DNA of 64,000 nucleotides from Dyella sp. SG609 (lineage in GTDB: Bacteria > Pseudomonadota > Gammaproteobacteria > Xanthomonadales > Rhodanobacteraceae): positions 62,001-126,000 of the forward strand of contig NZ_JAAZQJ010000006.1 in the NCBI RefSeq assembly GCF_012275375.1, given 5' to 3'. Below are positions 1 to 8,507 of this stretch, piece after piece. The notes under the pieces are model-generated. The model saw only the letters and a program-made list of their open reading frames with translations. It made no database searches and had not been told where the DNA came from. How positions within the stretch are numbered: the first letter of the stretch is position 1; each line of letters opens with the position of its first letter. A program made the position numbers and the translations under genes.

Positions 1-30
1 AGCACCCACCCCTCATCTGCCTGCCGGCAT

Positions 31-51
31 CTTCTCCCCGGAGGGGAGAAG
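31..51. repeat. Short palindrome of an intergenic repeat family
   Basis: A perfect 9-bp stem (CTTCTCCCC / GGGGAGAAG) with a 3-nt loop lies 17 bp beyond the stop of the TpsB gene. The same type of palindrome, often with the word CTCATCNGGCTGCC beside it, recurs at about 16536-16556, 55107-55130 and 61017-61037. It could fold in the TpsB transcript and act as a 3' end, but no T-tract follows. I call it a dispersed repeat first and a possible terminator second. Confidence 0.55.
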
Positions 52-67
52 CGTGCATCGGCATGCG

Positions 68-1747
68 TTACGGGAACAATTGATACGAGAACGTCAGGTC
101 ATACCGCGTATGCCGCGCCAGGTTGTCCTGCGTCTTGTCGCCCACCGGCTGCGCGGCGGAGACGTCCACCGTGTAGTGCTTGCCGTCGGTCAGGCGCAGG
201 CCCAGCGCGGCTGTCTGCAGCTTGTCGGCGGCCGGGCGCGCGCCATTGAGATACACGCGCGCCATCTGGCCCAGCACGTACGGAGTGAGCACCTTCACCC
301 ATTTGGCGTTCACCTTGAACGGCCGGTTGAGTTCCAGCGAGGCGCCCCAGCCGCTGTCGCCCGATACCGAGCCCGGGTCGTAGCCCAGCGCGAAGCGCGG
401 TCCGCCGAAGCTGATCTGCTCGGTCGACGGCAGGCGATAGTGGCTGTACTGGCCCACCACGCTGGCCACTGTCACCAGGTGAGCCGGCCAGGTATCGCTC
501 TGCATTGCGTTGAGGTTGTAGCGGGTGAAGCGCACGTCGGTGGGATTGGCCACCAGCGCGCCGGGGATATTGGTAAGGCCACGGCTGCCGGCGCCGAGCA
601 TGTCGAAGCCCTGGGCGATGCCGATGCCGAGCTTGCGCGTGCGTTTTTCGCCGGTCTGGGTGAAGTCCAGTTCGCTGTGCAGCACGCGCACGTCGTTCTT
701 CAGTTCCAGTTGCGCGCCGTTGATCAGGTTGCGGTACTTGTCGTTCTGGTTGGAACCGTACAGGCCGGCGCCCAGCATCAGGCTGCGCGTATTGCTCAGC
801 AGCAGCGGGTAGCTGAGGCTGAAGTCGAGGCGGTTCTGTGAAAGGCGATGGCGCAGATACGACGGCAGCTGGTTGTCGATGTCCGGGTTGCCGTAGTAGC
901 TCGAGGCGTTGAGCCGGCCCATCAGGCCGCTGGAGCCGAGCATCTGCGCATAGCCGGCGCTGTAGAACTGCTGCTTGCCGCGGCCGGGCGGGTAGAGCAC
1001 CGAGCCGGTGAGCTGTTCGGCCAGGGGCGTCATGCCGTTGAGCGTGCCGGCGAAGATGCCCTGCACGCCGGGGTGGTTGGTGTCGATGCCGGTGCTCATG
1101 TCGTAGCGCTGGCGCTTCACCTTCAGCTTCAGGCGCGTGGCGCCGTCGGTGGTGGTGGGCGCGGGGATGTCGGCGTCGATCTTGGCGCCGGGCAGCATGC
1201 CCAGCGTCTGGATATAGCGCTCGAAGGTGCTGCGGCGCAGGGGGCGGTCGGCGGTGATGTGGCTGGCGATGGCGCGGATCTTCCGCTCCATGTTGCCGGG
1301 GGCGCCGCCGACGTCCACTTCGGCCACATAGCCTTCCACCACGCTGACCTTGACCACGCCGTCCTGGAAGTTCTGCGCGGGAATGAAGCAGAACGACAGC
1401 GCGTAGTCGCGATCCTGATAGAGCTTGGTGCAGGCATTGGCCGCGGCGACCAGGTCGGCGATGCGCACGGTCTTGCCGGTGAGCGGCTTGAACAGCGCGG
1501 CCACCTGGTCGAACGGCACGGAGTGCACGCCGTCGATGTCGATGCGCGTCGGCGCGAGGGTGAGCGCCATCAGCGCGGCGAGCTGGTCGTTGCGCTGCTG
1601 CTCCACGTTGAGCGTGACGCTCGGTTGCCGCGTGGGCGCTTCCACGCGCGGCAGGGTCTGCAGGGGATTGGGAACCGGAGGACGACTCTGCGCCCAGCCC
1701 GTGGTCGAGGCTGCGGCGGCGGTGGCGAACACCAACCATCTCCTCAT
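68..1747 (-). CDS. ShlB/FhaC-type (TpsB) outer-membrane transporter
   Basis: This 559-residue protein looks like a two-partner-secretion transporter, a 16-strand outer-membrane barrel with periplasmic POTRA domains that exports one partner protein. An N-terminal signal peptide ends near WAQ (residue 20). A Pro-rich linker follows, then a POTRA-like part (about 70-220, with the typical GxVxVxVVEGYVAEV segment), then a beta-barrel half of alternating aromatic strands ending in the aromatic-rich YDLTFSYQLF. The length matches ShlB/FhaC (about 550-580). The ATG at 1747 follows a good AAGGAG site. It is downstream of, and co-oriented with, the glycine-rich lipoprotein gene, 108 bp away with a hairpin between them. 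The substrate is probably that neighbour, but the neighbour lacks a recognisable TPS domain, so this is inference. Confidence 0.85.
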   Translation of the reverse strand: MRRWLVFATAAAASTTGWAQSRPPVPNPLQTLPRVEAPTRQPSVTLNVEQQRNDQLAALMALTLAPTRIDIDGVHSVPFDQVAALFKPLTGKTVRIADLVAAANACTKLYQDRDYALSFCFIPAQNFQDGVVKVSVVEGYVAEVDVGGAPGNMERKIRAIASHITADRPLRRSTFERYIQTLGMLPGAKIDADIPAPTTTDGATRLKLKVKRQRYDMSTGIDTNHPGVQGIFAGTLNGMTPLAEQLTGSVLYPPGRGKQQFYSAGYAQMLGSSGLMGRLNASSYYGNPDIDNQLPSYLRHRLSQNRLDFSLSYPLLLSNTRSLMLGAGLYGSNQNDKYRNLINGAQLELKNDVRVLHSELDFTQTGEKRTRKLGIGIAQGFDMLGAGSRGLTNIPGALVANPTDVRFTRYNLNAMQSDTWPAHLVTVASVVGQYSHYRLPSTEQISFGGPRFALGYDPGSVSGDSGWGASLELNRPFKVNAKWVKVLTPYVLGQMARVYLNGARPAADKLQTAALGLRLTDGKHYTVDVSAAQPVGDKTQDNLARHTRYDLTFSYQLFP

Positions 1748-1821
1748 GCGATGACGCTCCTTCGTGTCGCTGGATCTTCACTGCACACGGCCAGTGTGCA
1801 GCGAAGCGATGCCTCATGCGA

Positions 1822-1845
1822 AGAGGCGGCCCTGCGGCCGCCTCT
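1822..1845 (-). terminator. Hairpin between lipoprotein and TpsB genes
   Basis: A perfect 10-bp stem AGAGGCGGCC / GGCCGCCTCT with a 4-nt loop lies 11 bp after the stop of the glycine-rich lipoprotein gene. No long T-run follows on the minus strand. It may only partly stop transcription, which would give more lipoprotein than transporter transcript. Confidence 0.4.
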
Positions 1846-1855
1846 CCGTTGCCGC

Positions 1856-3553
1856 TTACTTCTTCAGCAATCCGCCCAGCAGGCCCCCGTTGTTGTTCGA
1901 GGTGCTGCCGCCGGTGCTGCCGACGCCGGAGGTCACGCTGCCCACCGTGCTGGTGAGCGAGCCGACCAGGCCGCTGACCGGGTTGCTGCCGGTGCCCGAC
2001 GTGCCGCCGGATACGGCTCCGGTGATCGGCGCCGTCACCGTATTCACCAGGCTACCCAGTCCGCCCAGGCTGCCGGTGCCGGCCGTGGCGTTGGTGCCCA
2101 GTGGCACGGTGGTGGCGCTGGCGACCGTGTTGACCACGTTGCTCAGGCCCTGCGTGACCGGCTGCAGCGGACCGTTGACCGTATTGGTCACCGCGCCGCC
2201 CAGATTGGTCACGCCGCCGCCCACCTGGTTGACCGCCGAAGCTAGCGTGCTGGTCAGCGGGTTCAGGCCCGACAGCTGGCCGCTGCCAAGGCTGCCTACC
2301 ACGCCGGCCACGCCGCTGGTGGTGGCACCCACGCCGGAGACCACGCCGCCGGTGCTGGCCAGCGTCACGCCGACCGGGTTGGCGATGCTGCCCGCCTTGC
2401 CCAGGCCGTTGCTGAGGCCGCCGCCGAGCGCGCTGACTGTGCCGCCGACGTCGCTGACGGTATTGCCCAGCGCGACGGTGGTCGGATTGCTCAGGCCGCC
2501 CGGCAGGGAGGTGCCGAGCGAAGCACCGATGCCGCTGAGCCCGTTGCCCAGGCCCGTGGCCGCGCCGCCGCCCGCCGTCGACACGGCGGCGACGAGGTTG
2601 GTCGGATTGCCCGTCGCGCTGCCGTTCTGGCCGACCAGGGCGATCGGCGTCAGCGTATTGCTCAGCGTCTGCGTCAACTGCTTCGGCAGGCCGCTGGCGA
2701 GCTGGCCGTTGAGGCCAGTGTCGAGCTTGCTGACGTCGGTGCCGACGGTGGACACCACGTTGCCGACCAGCGAAGTGATCGGCGTGATCGGCGAGCCTTG
2801 GAACGCGCCGGCTGCCTTCACGGTGCCGCCGAGGCTGGTCACCGCCTGGCCAAGATCGCCGACGGCGCTGCTCGTGCCGAGCACCGTGGTACCGACTGGA
2901 TCGCTGGTGTTGCCGATCTGGCCGAGGCCGCTCTTCAGGCCGTTGCCGACGTCGACCACGGCTTCGCCGGTGTTGGTCACCACGCCCGCCAGGCCCTGCG
3001 TCACCGGCGTATTGCCCAGGATGGTGGTGTTGGGAATCTGCTGGCCGATGCCGACGACGGTGTTGCCTACCGCCGTGACGATGCCGCCACCGCCGGTCGC
3101 CACCGCGCCGACGACACCCGTGGGTGCAGGTGTGCCGGTACCGCCGCCACCGCCTCCGGTGCCGCCGCCGCCGCCATCTCCACCGCCACCGCCGGTGCCG
3201 CCACCGCCGCCGCCGGTGCCGCCACCACCGCCGCCGGTGCCGCCACCGCCGCCACCGGTGCCGCCACCGCCGCCACCGGTGCCGCCACCGCCGCCACCGG
3301 TGCCACCACCGTCGCCGCCAGTGCCACCACCACCGCCGCCGGTGCCGCCACCGCCGCCGCCAGAACCATCGCCGCCACCGCCGGAACCACCGCCATCGCC
3401 GCCACCGGCGCCGCCGGGATTCACGACGCCGCCGCCGCCTCCGGATTTATAGGAACTGTGACCCGAGCAGGCCGTCAGCGAAATGCCGGCGGCCAGCATG
3501 CAGGTAATCAATAGGGTCTGCTTCAACACGGTGCTCACATGTCGCTTACTCAT
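1856..3553 (-). CDS. Glycine-rich (collagen-like) repeat lipoprotein
   Basis: This 565-residue exported protein starts with a hydrophobic signal and a lipobox (LTAC-S, Cys near residue 28), so it should be lipidated. Residues from about 36 to 140 are almost pure Gly with Thr every seventh residue (GGGGGGT units), encoded by 21-bp DNA repeats. The rest (about 140-550) consists of degenerate repeats rich in Gly, Val, Thr, Ser and Asn, such as PVTQGLAGVVTNTG, NPVSGLVGSL and LGNTVSDVGGTVSALGGGL. It ends in GGLLGGLLKK. I chose the ATG at 3553 because GGAGG sits 8 nt upstream; an ATG two codons earlier is too close to it. Such proteins are usually annotated as collagen-like triple-helix repeat proteins. 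A surface or adhesive role is inferred. It is first in a likely two-gene unit with the TpsB transporter. Confidence 0.75.
   Translation of the reverse strand: MSKRHVSTVLKQTLLITCMLAAGISLTACSGHSSYKSGGGGGVVNPGGAGGGDGGGSGGGGDGSGGGGGGTGGGGGGTGGDGGGTGGGGGGTGGGGGGTGGGGGGTGGGGGGTGGGGGGTGGGGGDGGGGGTGGGGGGTGTPAPTGVVGAVATGGGGIVTAVGNTVVGIGQQIPNTTILGNTPVTQGLAGVVTNTGEAVVDVGNGLKSGLGQIGNTSDPVGTTVLGTSSAVGDLGQAVTSLGGTVKAAGAFQGSPITPITSLVGNVVSTVGTDVSKLDTGLNGQLASGLPKQLTQTLSNTLTPIALVGQNGSATGNPTNLVAAVSTAGGGAATGLGNGLSGIGASLGTSLPGGLSNPTTVALGNTVSDVGGTVSALGGGLSNGLGKAGSIANPVGVTLASTGGVVSGVGATTSGVAGVVGSLGSGQLSGLNPLTSTLASAVNQVGGGVTNLGGAVTNTVNGPLQPVTQGLSNVVNTVASATTVPLGTNATAGTGSLGGLGSLVNTVTAPITGAVSGGTSGTGSNPVSGLVGSLTSTVGSVTSGVGSTGGSTSNNNGGLLGGLLKK
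3139..3375. repeat. 21-bp tandem repeats inside the lipoprotein gene
   Basis: The plus strand shows about ten imperfect copies of CCGCCACCGCCGCCACCGGTG (unit 21 bp, coding TGGGGGG on the minus strand). One copy carries CCGTCGCC (Asp codon) and others vary at single third positions. Because the unit is a multiple of three, slippage would change stalk length without breaking the frame. Confidence 0.8.
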
Positions 3554-4051
3554 CGCCATTTCCTCCGAGAAACGCAACCGAGTCGCTGGTAATAGGGCTT
3601 CCGAAGGGGCACGCGCGCCGCCCGATTCCGTCCTGGATCCAGGCAGATGATTAATGCCGCGTGTGTCGTTTCCGGATTAGCCACTCCCCTGTCCCAGTGG
3701 CATGTGCGCGTCGTTTCCCCATGCCCATCCGAGCACCTCAACGCGCGTTGCTGGGCGAGGCCGATACTCTGTGAAGAAATGTGAAAATAGCGTGTTAATT
3801 CCGGATTATTTTTGATATTCGCATGATTTGTTTCTCAGTGCCGGAAACACATTTGTGAAGGACGGGTATTTGGCATTTTCCATGCTTTATGGATTTTAAT
3901 GCCTATGCTTATTGCATCGTTCTAATAAGCCTTTTGGCCTAATACCCGCCAAGTCCATTAATCCCTTCATTCGGTACGACCAAGGTCTAGTGCAACCCTC
4001 CGCGCGGCTTGGGCGAGTCTTGCCGTCCATACCCGGCGGGCGGATGCGGAC
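3554..4051. other. Divergent intergenic region, lipoprotein / prpE
   Basis: These 498 bp separate the minus-strand lipoprotein gene from prpE. Bases 3770-3960 are clearly richer in A and T than their surroundings, for example GTGAAAATAGCGTGTTAATTCC and the stretch around ATTATTTTTGATATTCGCATG, and should hold both promoters. An imperfect palindrome AATAAGCCTTTTGGCCTAAT (3925-3944) is a possible operator. I see no gene, and no c-di-GMP riboswitch signature in the long lipoprotein leader. Confidence 0.5.
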
Positions 4052-5944
4052 ATGGATTACGAGGCTTTTTACCGGCGCTCGATCGAAGAGCCCGAGATCT
4101 TCTGGGCCGAGCAGGCGCGACTGATCCATTGGCAGACCCCGCCGCAGCAGGTGCTCGATTATTCGCGCCCGCCGTTCCGCCGCTGGTTCGTCGGCGGCAC
4201 CACCAACCTCTGCTACAACGCGGTGGACCGGCACCTGGCCGAGCGCGGCGAACAGCTGGCGCTGGTGGCGATTTCCACCGAGACCGGCATTACCCGCGAG
4301 CTGACCTATCGCCAGCTGCATCGCGAAGTGAATGTGTTCGCCGCGGTGCTGGCCGCATTGGGCGTGCAGCGCGGCGACCGCGTGGTGATCTACCTGCCCA
4401 ATATGGCCGAGGCGGTCTTTGCGATGCTGGCCTGCGCGCGCCTGGGTGCGATCCACTCGGTGGTGTTCGGCGGCTTTGCGGCGCACAACCTTGCATTGCG
4501 CATCGACGATGCACAGCCCCGCTTGCTGATCGCCGCCGACGCCGGCATGCGTGGCGGCAAGGTGATTCCGTACAAGCCGCTGGTGGATGCCGCGCTGGAA
4601 GAAGCGTCGTCGCCGCCGCCGCACGTGCTGATCGTCGACCGCGGACTCGATCCCCAGATGACCCGCGTGGCTGGCCGCGATCTGGACTACGCCGAACTGC
4701 GCAAGGTGTACGAGCAGGCCGAGGTGCCGGTGGCCTGGCTGGAATCGAACGAGCCGAGCTATCTGCTCTACACCTCGGGCACCACGGGCAAGCCCAAGGG
4801 CATCCAGCGCGACGTCGGCGGCTATGCGGTGGCCATGGCGATGTCGGTGCGTTGCATCTTCGATATCGCGCCGGGGCAGGTGATGTTCTCCACCTCCGAC
4901 GTGGGCTGGGCGGTGGGGCATTCGTACAACGTCTACGGTCCGCTGATCGGCGGCGCCACTTCATTGTTGTACGAAGGACTGCCGACGCGGCCGGACCCGG
5001 GCATCTGGTGGTATCTGTGCGAGCGCTATGCGGTGCGCACCATGTTCTCCTCGCCCACCGGCATCCGCGTCTTGAAAAAGCAGGACCCGGAGTGGCTGCG
5101 CAAGTACGACCTGTCCGCGCTCAAGTGGCTGTTCCTCGCCGGCGAGCCGCTGGACGAGCCGACCGCGCACTGGATCACCGAAGGCCTGGGCGTGCCGGTG
5201 ATCGACAACTACTGGCAGACCGAAACCGGCTGGCCCGCGATCACCCTGATGCCGGGCCTGGATCTGAAGCCGGTGAAGTTCGGTTCGCCGGGCCTGCCCG
5301 CGCCGGGCTACCGCATGAAGGTGATCGACGAAGCCAGCGGCGCGGAAGCCGCGGCGGGCAGCAAGGGCGTGCTGGTGTTCGAGCCACCGCTGCCGCCGGG
5401 CTGCCTCACCACGGTATGGGGCGACGACGAGCGTTACCTGAGCAGCTACTTCGCTCACTTCAACGAGCTGCTGTACAGCTCGCTGGATTGGGCGATCCGC
5501 GATGCCGACGGCTACACCACCATCCTCGGCCGCACCGACGACGTGATCAATGTGGCGGGCCATCGCCTGGGTACGCGCGAGATCGAGGAATCCGTCGCCA
5601 CCCATCCGGCGGTGGCCGAGGCGGCAGTGATCGGCGTGCGCGATGAACTGAAAGGCCAGGTGCCGGTGGTGTTCGCCACGCTCAAGCAGGACGCGGGCGC
5701 GCAGGCGGGGCAGGTGGCGCATGCCATGCAGCAGCGCGTGGTCGACCAGCTCGGCGGCATCGCCAAGCCGTCGCGCGTGTACGTGGTGAATGCGCTGCCG
5801 AAGACGCGCTCGGGGAAATTGCTGCGGCGCTCGCTGCAGGCGCTGGCGGAGCAGCGGGATCCGGGGGATCTGTCGACGCTGGACGATCCGGGCGCGCTGG
5901 AAGAGATCCGGCGTGCGCTGGAGCGTGGGCCGGATCAGGGCTGA
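4052..5944 (+). CDS. prpE: Propionyl-CoA synthetase
   Basis: This enzyme activates propionate to propionyl-CoA (ATP to AMP + PPi) and so feeds the 2-methylcitrate cycle. The 630-residue length and the opening MDYEAFYRRSIEEPEIFW fit PrpE, an acetyl-CoA-synthetase-like ANL enzyme. The adenylation signature YTSGTTGKPKG lies at residues 240-250 and the aromatic motif NYWQTETGWP near 386-395. The C-terminal lysine in KTRSGKLLRR is K589, the residue needed for the adenylation half reaction and the usual site of regulatory acetylation. The other prp genes lie 4-20 kb downstream on the same strand (prpBC, acnD-prpF-prpD). An acetyl-CoA synthetase is the main alternative, but the genomic context favours propionate. 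Confidence 0.9.
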   Translation: MDYEAFYRRSIEEPEIFWAEQARLIHWQTPPQQVLDYSRPPFRRWFVGGTTNLCYNAVDRHLAERGEQLALVAISTETGITRELTYRQLHREVNVFAAVLAALGVQRGDRVVIYLPNMAEAVFAMLACARLGAIHSVVFGGFAAHNLALRIDDAQPRLLIAADAGMRGGKVIPYKPLVDAALEEASSPPPHVLIVDRGLDPQMTRVAGRDLDYAELRKVYEQAEVPVAWLESNEPSYLLYTSGTTGKPKGIQRDVGGYAVAMAMSVRCIFDIAPGQVMFSTSDVGWAVGHSYNVYGPLIGGATSLLYEGLPTRPDPGIWWYLCERYAVRTMFSSPTGIRVLKKQDPEWLRKYDLSALKWLFLAGEPLDEPTAHWITEGLGVPVIDNYWQTETGWPAITLMPGLDLKPVKFGSPGLPAPGYRMKVIDEASGAEAAAGSKGVLVFEPPLPPGCLTTVWGDDERYLSSYFAHFNELLYSSLDWAIRDADGYTTILGRTDDVINVAGHRLGTREIEESVATHPAVAEAAVIGVRDELKGQVPVVFATLKQDAGAQAGQVAHAMQQRVVDQLGGIAKPSRVYVVNALPKTRSGKLLRRSLQALAEQRDPGDLSTLDDPGALEEIRRALERGPDQG

Positions 5945-5951
5945 CGGGCAT

Positions 5952-6013
5952 AAAAAAATCGCCCGCCCGACAAACCCCCGCCTGTTGGCGTACCGGGGGC
6001 TGCGGGCGGGCGA
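5952..6013 (-). terminator. Rho-independent terminator of ahpF (possibly bidirectional)
   Basis: A long stem TCGCCCGCCCG / CGGGCGGGCGA encloses a second stem (ACCCCCG / CGGGGGCT-like). On the minus strand it is followed by seven T residues, ideal for ending ahpF. prpE ends 8 bp before it on the other strand, so the hairpin may block both convergent transcripts. Confidence 0.88.
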
Positions 6014-6027
6014 GTTCTAAGCAACGA

Positions 6028-7611
6028 TCAGGCCGCGACAGCTTCCGCTTCGATCACCGGCATGCGGATCAGATGATCGAAGGCGCTGAGCGAGGCCTTG
6101 GCGCCTTCGCCCATGGCGATCACGATCTGCTTGTACGGCACGGTGGTGACGTCGCCCGCGGCGAACACGCCGGGGATCGAGGTCTCGCCGCGCGCATCCA
6201 CTTCGATCTCGCCGCGCGGGGACAGCTTCAGCGTGCCCTTCAGCCATTCGGTATTCGGCAGCAGTCCGATCTGCACGAACACGCCTTCCAGTTCCACGCG
6301 CTCGCCGGCGCCGCTCTGGCGGTCGGTGTACGCCAGGCCGGTGACTTTCTGGCCGTCGCCCAGCACTTCGGTGGTCTGCGCGTTCACGATGATCCTTACG
6401 TTGGGCAGGCTGCGCAGCTTGCGCTGCAGGACTTCGTCGGCGCGCAGCTTGCCGTCGAATTCCAGCAGGGTGACGTGGCCGACGATGCCGGCCAGGTCGA
6501 TCGCCGCTTCCACGCCGGAGTTGCCGCCGCCGATCACCGCCACGCGCTTGCCCTTGAACAGCGGGCCGTCGCAGTGCGGGCAATACGTCACGCCCTTGTT
6601 GCGGTATTCCTGCTCGCCCGGCACGTTCATGTTGCGCCAGCGCGCGCCGGTGGAAAGGATCACCGTCTTGGACTTCAGCGTGGCGCCGTTGGCCAGCTTC
6701 ACTTCGAACAGGCCGTTCGGATCGGCCGGCGCGACCAGCTTCTCGGCGCGCTGCATGTTCATCACGTCCACGTCGTACTCGTGCACGTGCTGCTCCAGCG
6801 AGGCGGCCAGCTTGGGGCCTTCGGTATAGGTGACCGAGATGAAGTTCTCGATCGCCATGGTGTCCAGCACCTGGCCGCCGAAACGCTCCGCTGCCACGCC
6901 GGTGCGGATGCCCTTGCGCGCGGCGTAGATCGCCGCCGCGGCGCCGGCCGGGCCGCCGCCGACCACCAGCACGTCAAATGGCTTTTTGGCGTCGATCTTC
7001 CTGGCGTCGCGCTGGGCGGCGCCGGTGTCGAGGCGGGCGACGATCTGCTCGATCGTCATGCGGCCCTGGTCGAAGGTTTCGCCGTTGAGGAACACGGTGG
7101 GCACGGCCATCACCTGGCGCTCGTTCACCTCGTCCTGGAACAGCGCGCCGTCGATGGCCACGTGCTTGATATTGGGGTTGACCACGCTCATCAGGTTCAG
7201 CGCCTGCACGGTGTCCGGGCAGCTGTGGCAGGAGAGCGACATGAAGGTCTCGAAGCGGTACTCGCCTTCGAGGTTGCGCACCTGCTCCAGCAGCTCCGGC
7301 GCGGCCTTGGACGGATGGCCGCCGACCTGCAGCAGGGCCAGCACCAGGGAGGTGAATTCGTGGCCGAGCGGGATGCCGGCGAAGCGCACTTCGACGTCGG
7401 TGCCGACGCGGCTGATCGCGAACGAAGGCTTGCGCGCATCCTTGCCGGCGCGGCTCAGGCTGACCTTGTCGGACAGCGAGGCGATGTCTTCCAGCAGCCC
7501 GGCCAGTTCCTGCGAGGCAGCGCTGTCGTCGAGGGAGGCCACCAGCTCGATCGGGTGCGTGACCTTTTCGAGGTAGGCCTGCAATTGGGTCTTCAGATCG
7601 GCGTCCAACAT
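6028..7611 (-). CDS. ahpF: Alkyl hydroperoxide reductase subunit F
   Basis: This FAD- and NADH-dependent disulfide reductase (527 residues) recharges AhpC in the cytoplasm. The N-terminal tandem thioredoxin-like domain carries CHSC at 128-131. The thioredoxin-reductase-like part carries the FAD loop [10 protein letters not shown] (218-227), the redox pair CPHC (344-347), the NADH loop [10 protein letters not shown] (361-370) and the closing FAD motif [15 protein letters not shown]. These positions are within one residue of E. coli AhpF. It lies 162 bp downstream of ahpC on the same strand with a hairpin between, giving the classical ahpCF order. Control by OxyR is usual for this pair; no oxyR gene is in the window. 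Confidence 0.96.
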   Translation of the reverse strand: MLDADLKTQLQAYLEKVTHPIELVASLDDSAASQELAGLLEDIASLSDKVSLSRAGKDARKPSFAISRVGTDVEVRFAGIPLGHEFTSLVLALLQVGGHPSKAAPELLEQVRNLEGEYRFETFMSLSCHSCPDTVQALNLMSVVNPNIKHVAIDGALFQDEVNERQVMAVPTVFLNGETFDQGRMTIEQIVARLDTGAAQRDARKIDAKKPFDVLVVGGGPAGAAAAIYAARKGIRTGVAAERFGGQVLDTMAIENFISVTYTEGPKLAASLEQHVHEYDVDVMNMQRAEKLVAPADPNGLFEVKLANGATLKSKTVILSTGARWRNMNVPGEQEYRNKGVTYCPHCDGPLFKGKRVAVIGGGNSGVEAAIDLAGIVGHVTLLEFDGKLRADEVLQRKLRSLPNVRIIVNAQTTEVLGDGQKVTGLAYTDRQSGAGERVELEGVFVQIGLLPNTEWLKGTLKLSPRGEIEVDARGETSIPGVFAAGDVTTVPYKQIVIAMGEGAKASLSAFDHLIRMPVIEAEAVAA

Positions 7612-7703
7612 GGTGGTTGCTCCGTTGTTTCGGGGAATTCGGGGTGAGCGCCGCGAGCACCTGGCCAGAGCCAGGCGTCGCGGGCAACTTGCGTCTTCGG
7701 AAA

Positions 7704-7728
7704 GCGGACCCGGCAGGACGCCGGGTCC
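7704..7728 (-). terminator. Hairpin between ahpC and ahpF
   Basis: A perfect 10-bp stem CGGACCCGGC / GCCGGGTCCG with a 5-nt loop lies about 45 bp after the ahpC stop. Only a short pyrimidine tail (CTTTCC) follows on the minus strand. It probably terminates part of the ahpC transcripts, which fits the large excess of AhpC over AhpF seen in other bacteria. Confidence 0.5.
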
Positions 7729-7773
7729 GGAGCGGCCCGATGCAGCGGGCCGCGTATCGCGGAAAAGCGTGGC

Positions 7774-8337
7774 TTAGATCTTGCCAACCAGGTCGAGCGA
7801 GGGCTTCAGGGTCTTGTCGCCTTCCTTCCACTTGGCCGGGCACACCTCGCCCGGGTGGGAGGCGACGTACTGCGCGGCCTTCACCTTGCGCAGCAGCTCG
7901 GAAGCGTCGCGGCCGATGCCGTTGTCATGGATCTCGCACAGCTTGATCTGGCCTTCCGGATTGATCACGAAGGTGCCGCGCAGCGCCAGGCCTTCCTCTT
8001 CGATCATCACGTCGAAGTTGCGGGTGATGGTGCCGGTCGGATCGCCGATCAGGGTGTACTTCACCTTCTTGATCGCGTCGGAGGTGTCGTGCCATGCCTT
8101 GTGCGCGAAGTGGGTGTCGGTGGACACGCCGTAGATCTCCACGCCCAGCTTCTGGAATTCGGCGTAATGGTCGGCCAGGTCCTCGAGCTCGGTCGGGCAG
8201 ACGAAGGTGAAGTCCGCCGGATAGAACACCACCACCGACCACTTGCCCTTGAGGCTGGCGTCCGTCACTTCGATGAACTTGCCGTCCTTGTAAGCCTGCG
8301 CCTTGAACGGTTTGATTTCGGTGTTGATCAACGACAT
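7774..8337 (-). CDS. ahpC: Peroxiredoxin AhpC
   Basis: This is a typical 2-Cys peroxiredoxin of 187 residues, the same length as E. coli AhpC. It reduces hydrogen peroxide and organic hydroperoxides and is reduced by AhpF. The peroxidatic cysteine is C47 in DFTFVCPTE, and the resolving cysteine is C166 in GEVCPAKW. I chose the start at [11 protein letters not shown] (8337) because it matches the family N-terminus; an upstream in-frame ATG would add 18 residues with no homology. It is followed by ahpF. Confidence 0.96.
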   Translation of the reverse strand: MSLINTEIKPFKAQAYKDGKFIEVTDASLKGKWSVVVFYPADFTFVCPTELEDLADHYAEFQKLGVEIYGVSTDTHFAHKAWHDTSDAIKKVKYTLIGDPTGTITRNFDVMIEEEGLALRGTFVINPEGQIKLCEIHDNGIGRDASELLRKVKAAQYVASHPGEVCPAKWKEGDKTLKPSLDLVGKI

Positions 8338-8507
8338 CGGTTGTTTTCCCGTGTTGTGGTGGTTGGAAGCAGCAAAGATTAGCGCCGGCAACGGGATTTA
8401 TCTAATCGATTGTCGGGATGGTGGTGATAGATGGCGACTATCGATAGCCGGCCCCGGCGCAAGACCTGGAGTCTGCGCCCGCCATCGTGACAGGAACGCG
8501 AGCCTGG

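Noticed and set aside
3139-3375. CRISPR-like periodic array
   Set aside because: The 21-bp units are contiguous without spacers and encode an in-frame Gly heptad.
3554-4051. c-di-GMP riboswitch in the leader of the Gly-rich lipoprotein gene
   Set aside because: Surface-protein leaders often carry one, but I found neither the GGGACGCAAAGCC-like core nor matching stems.
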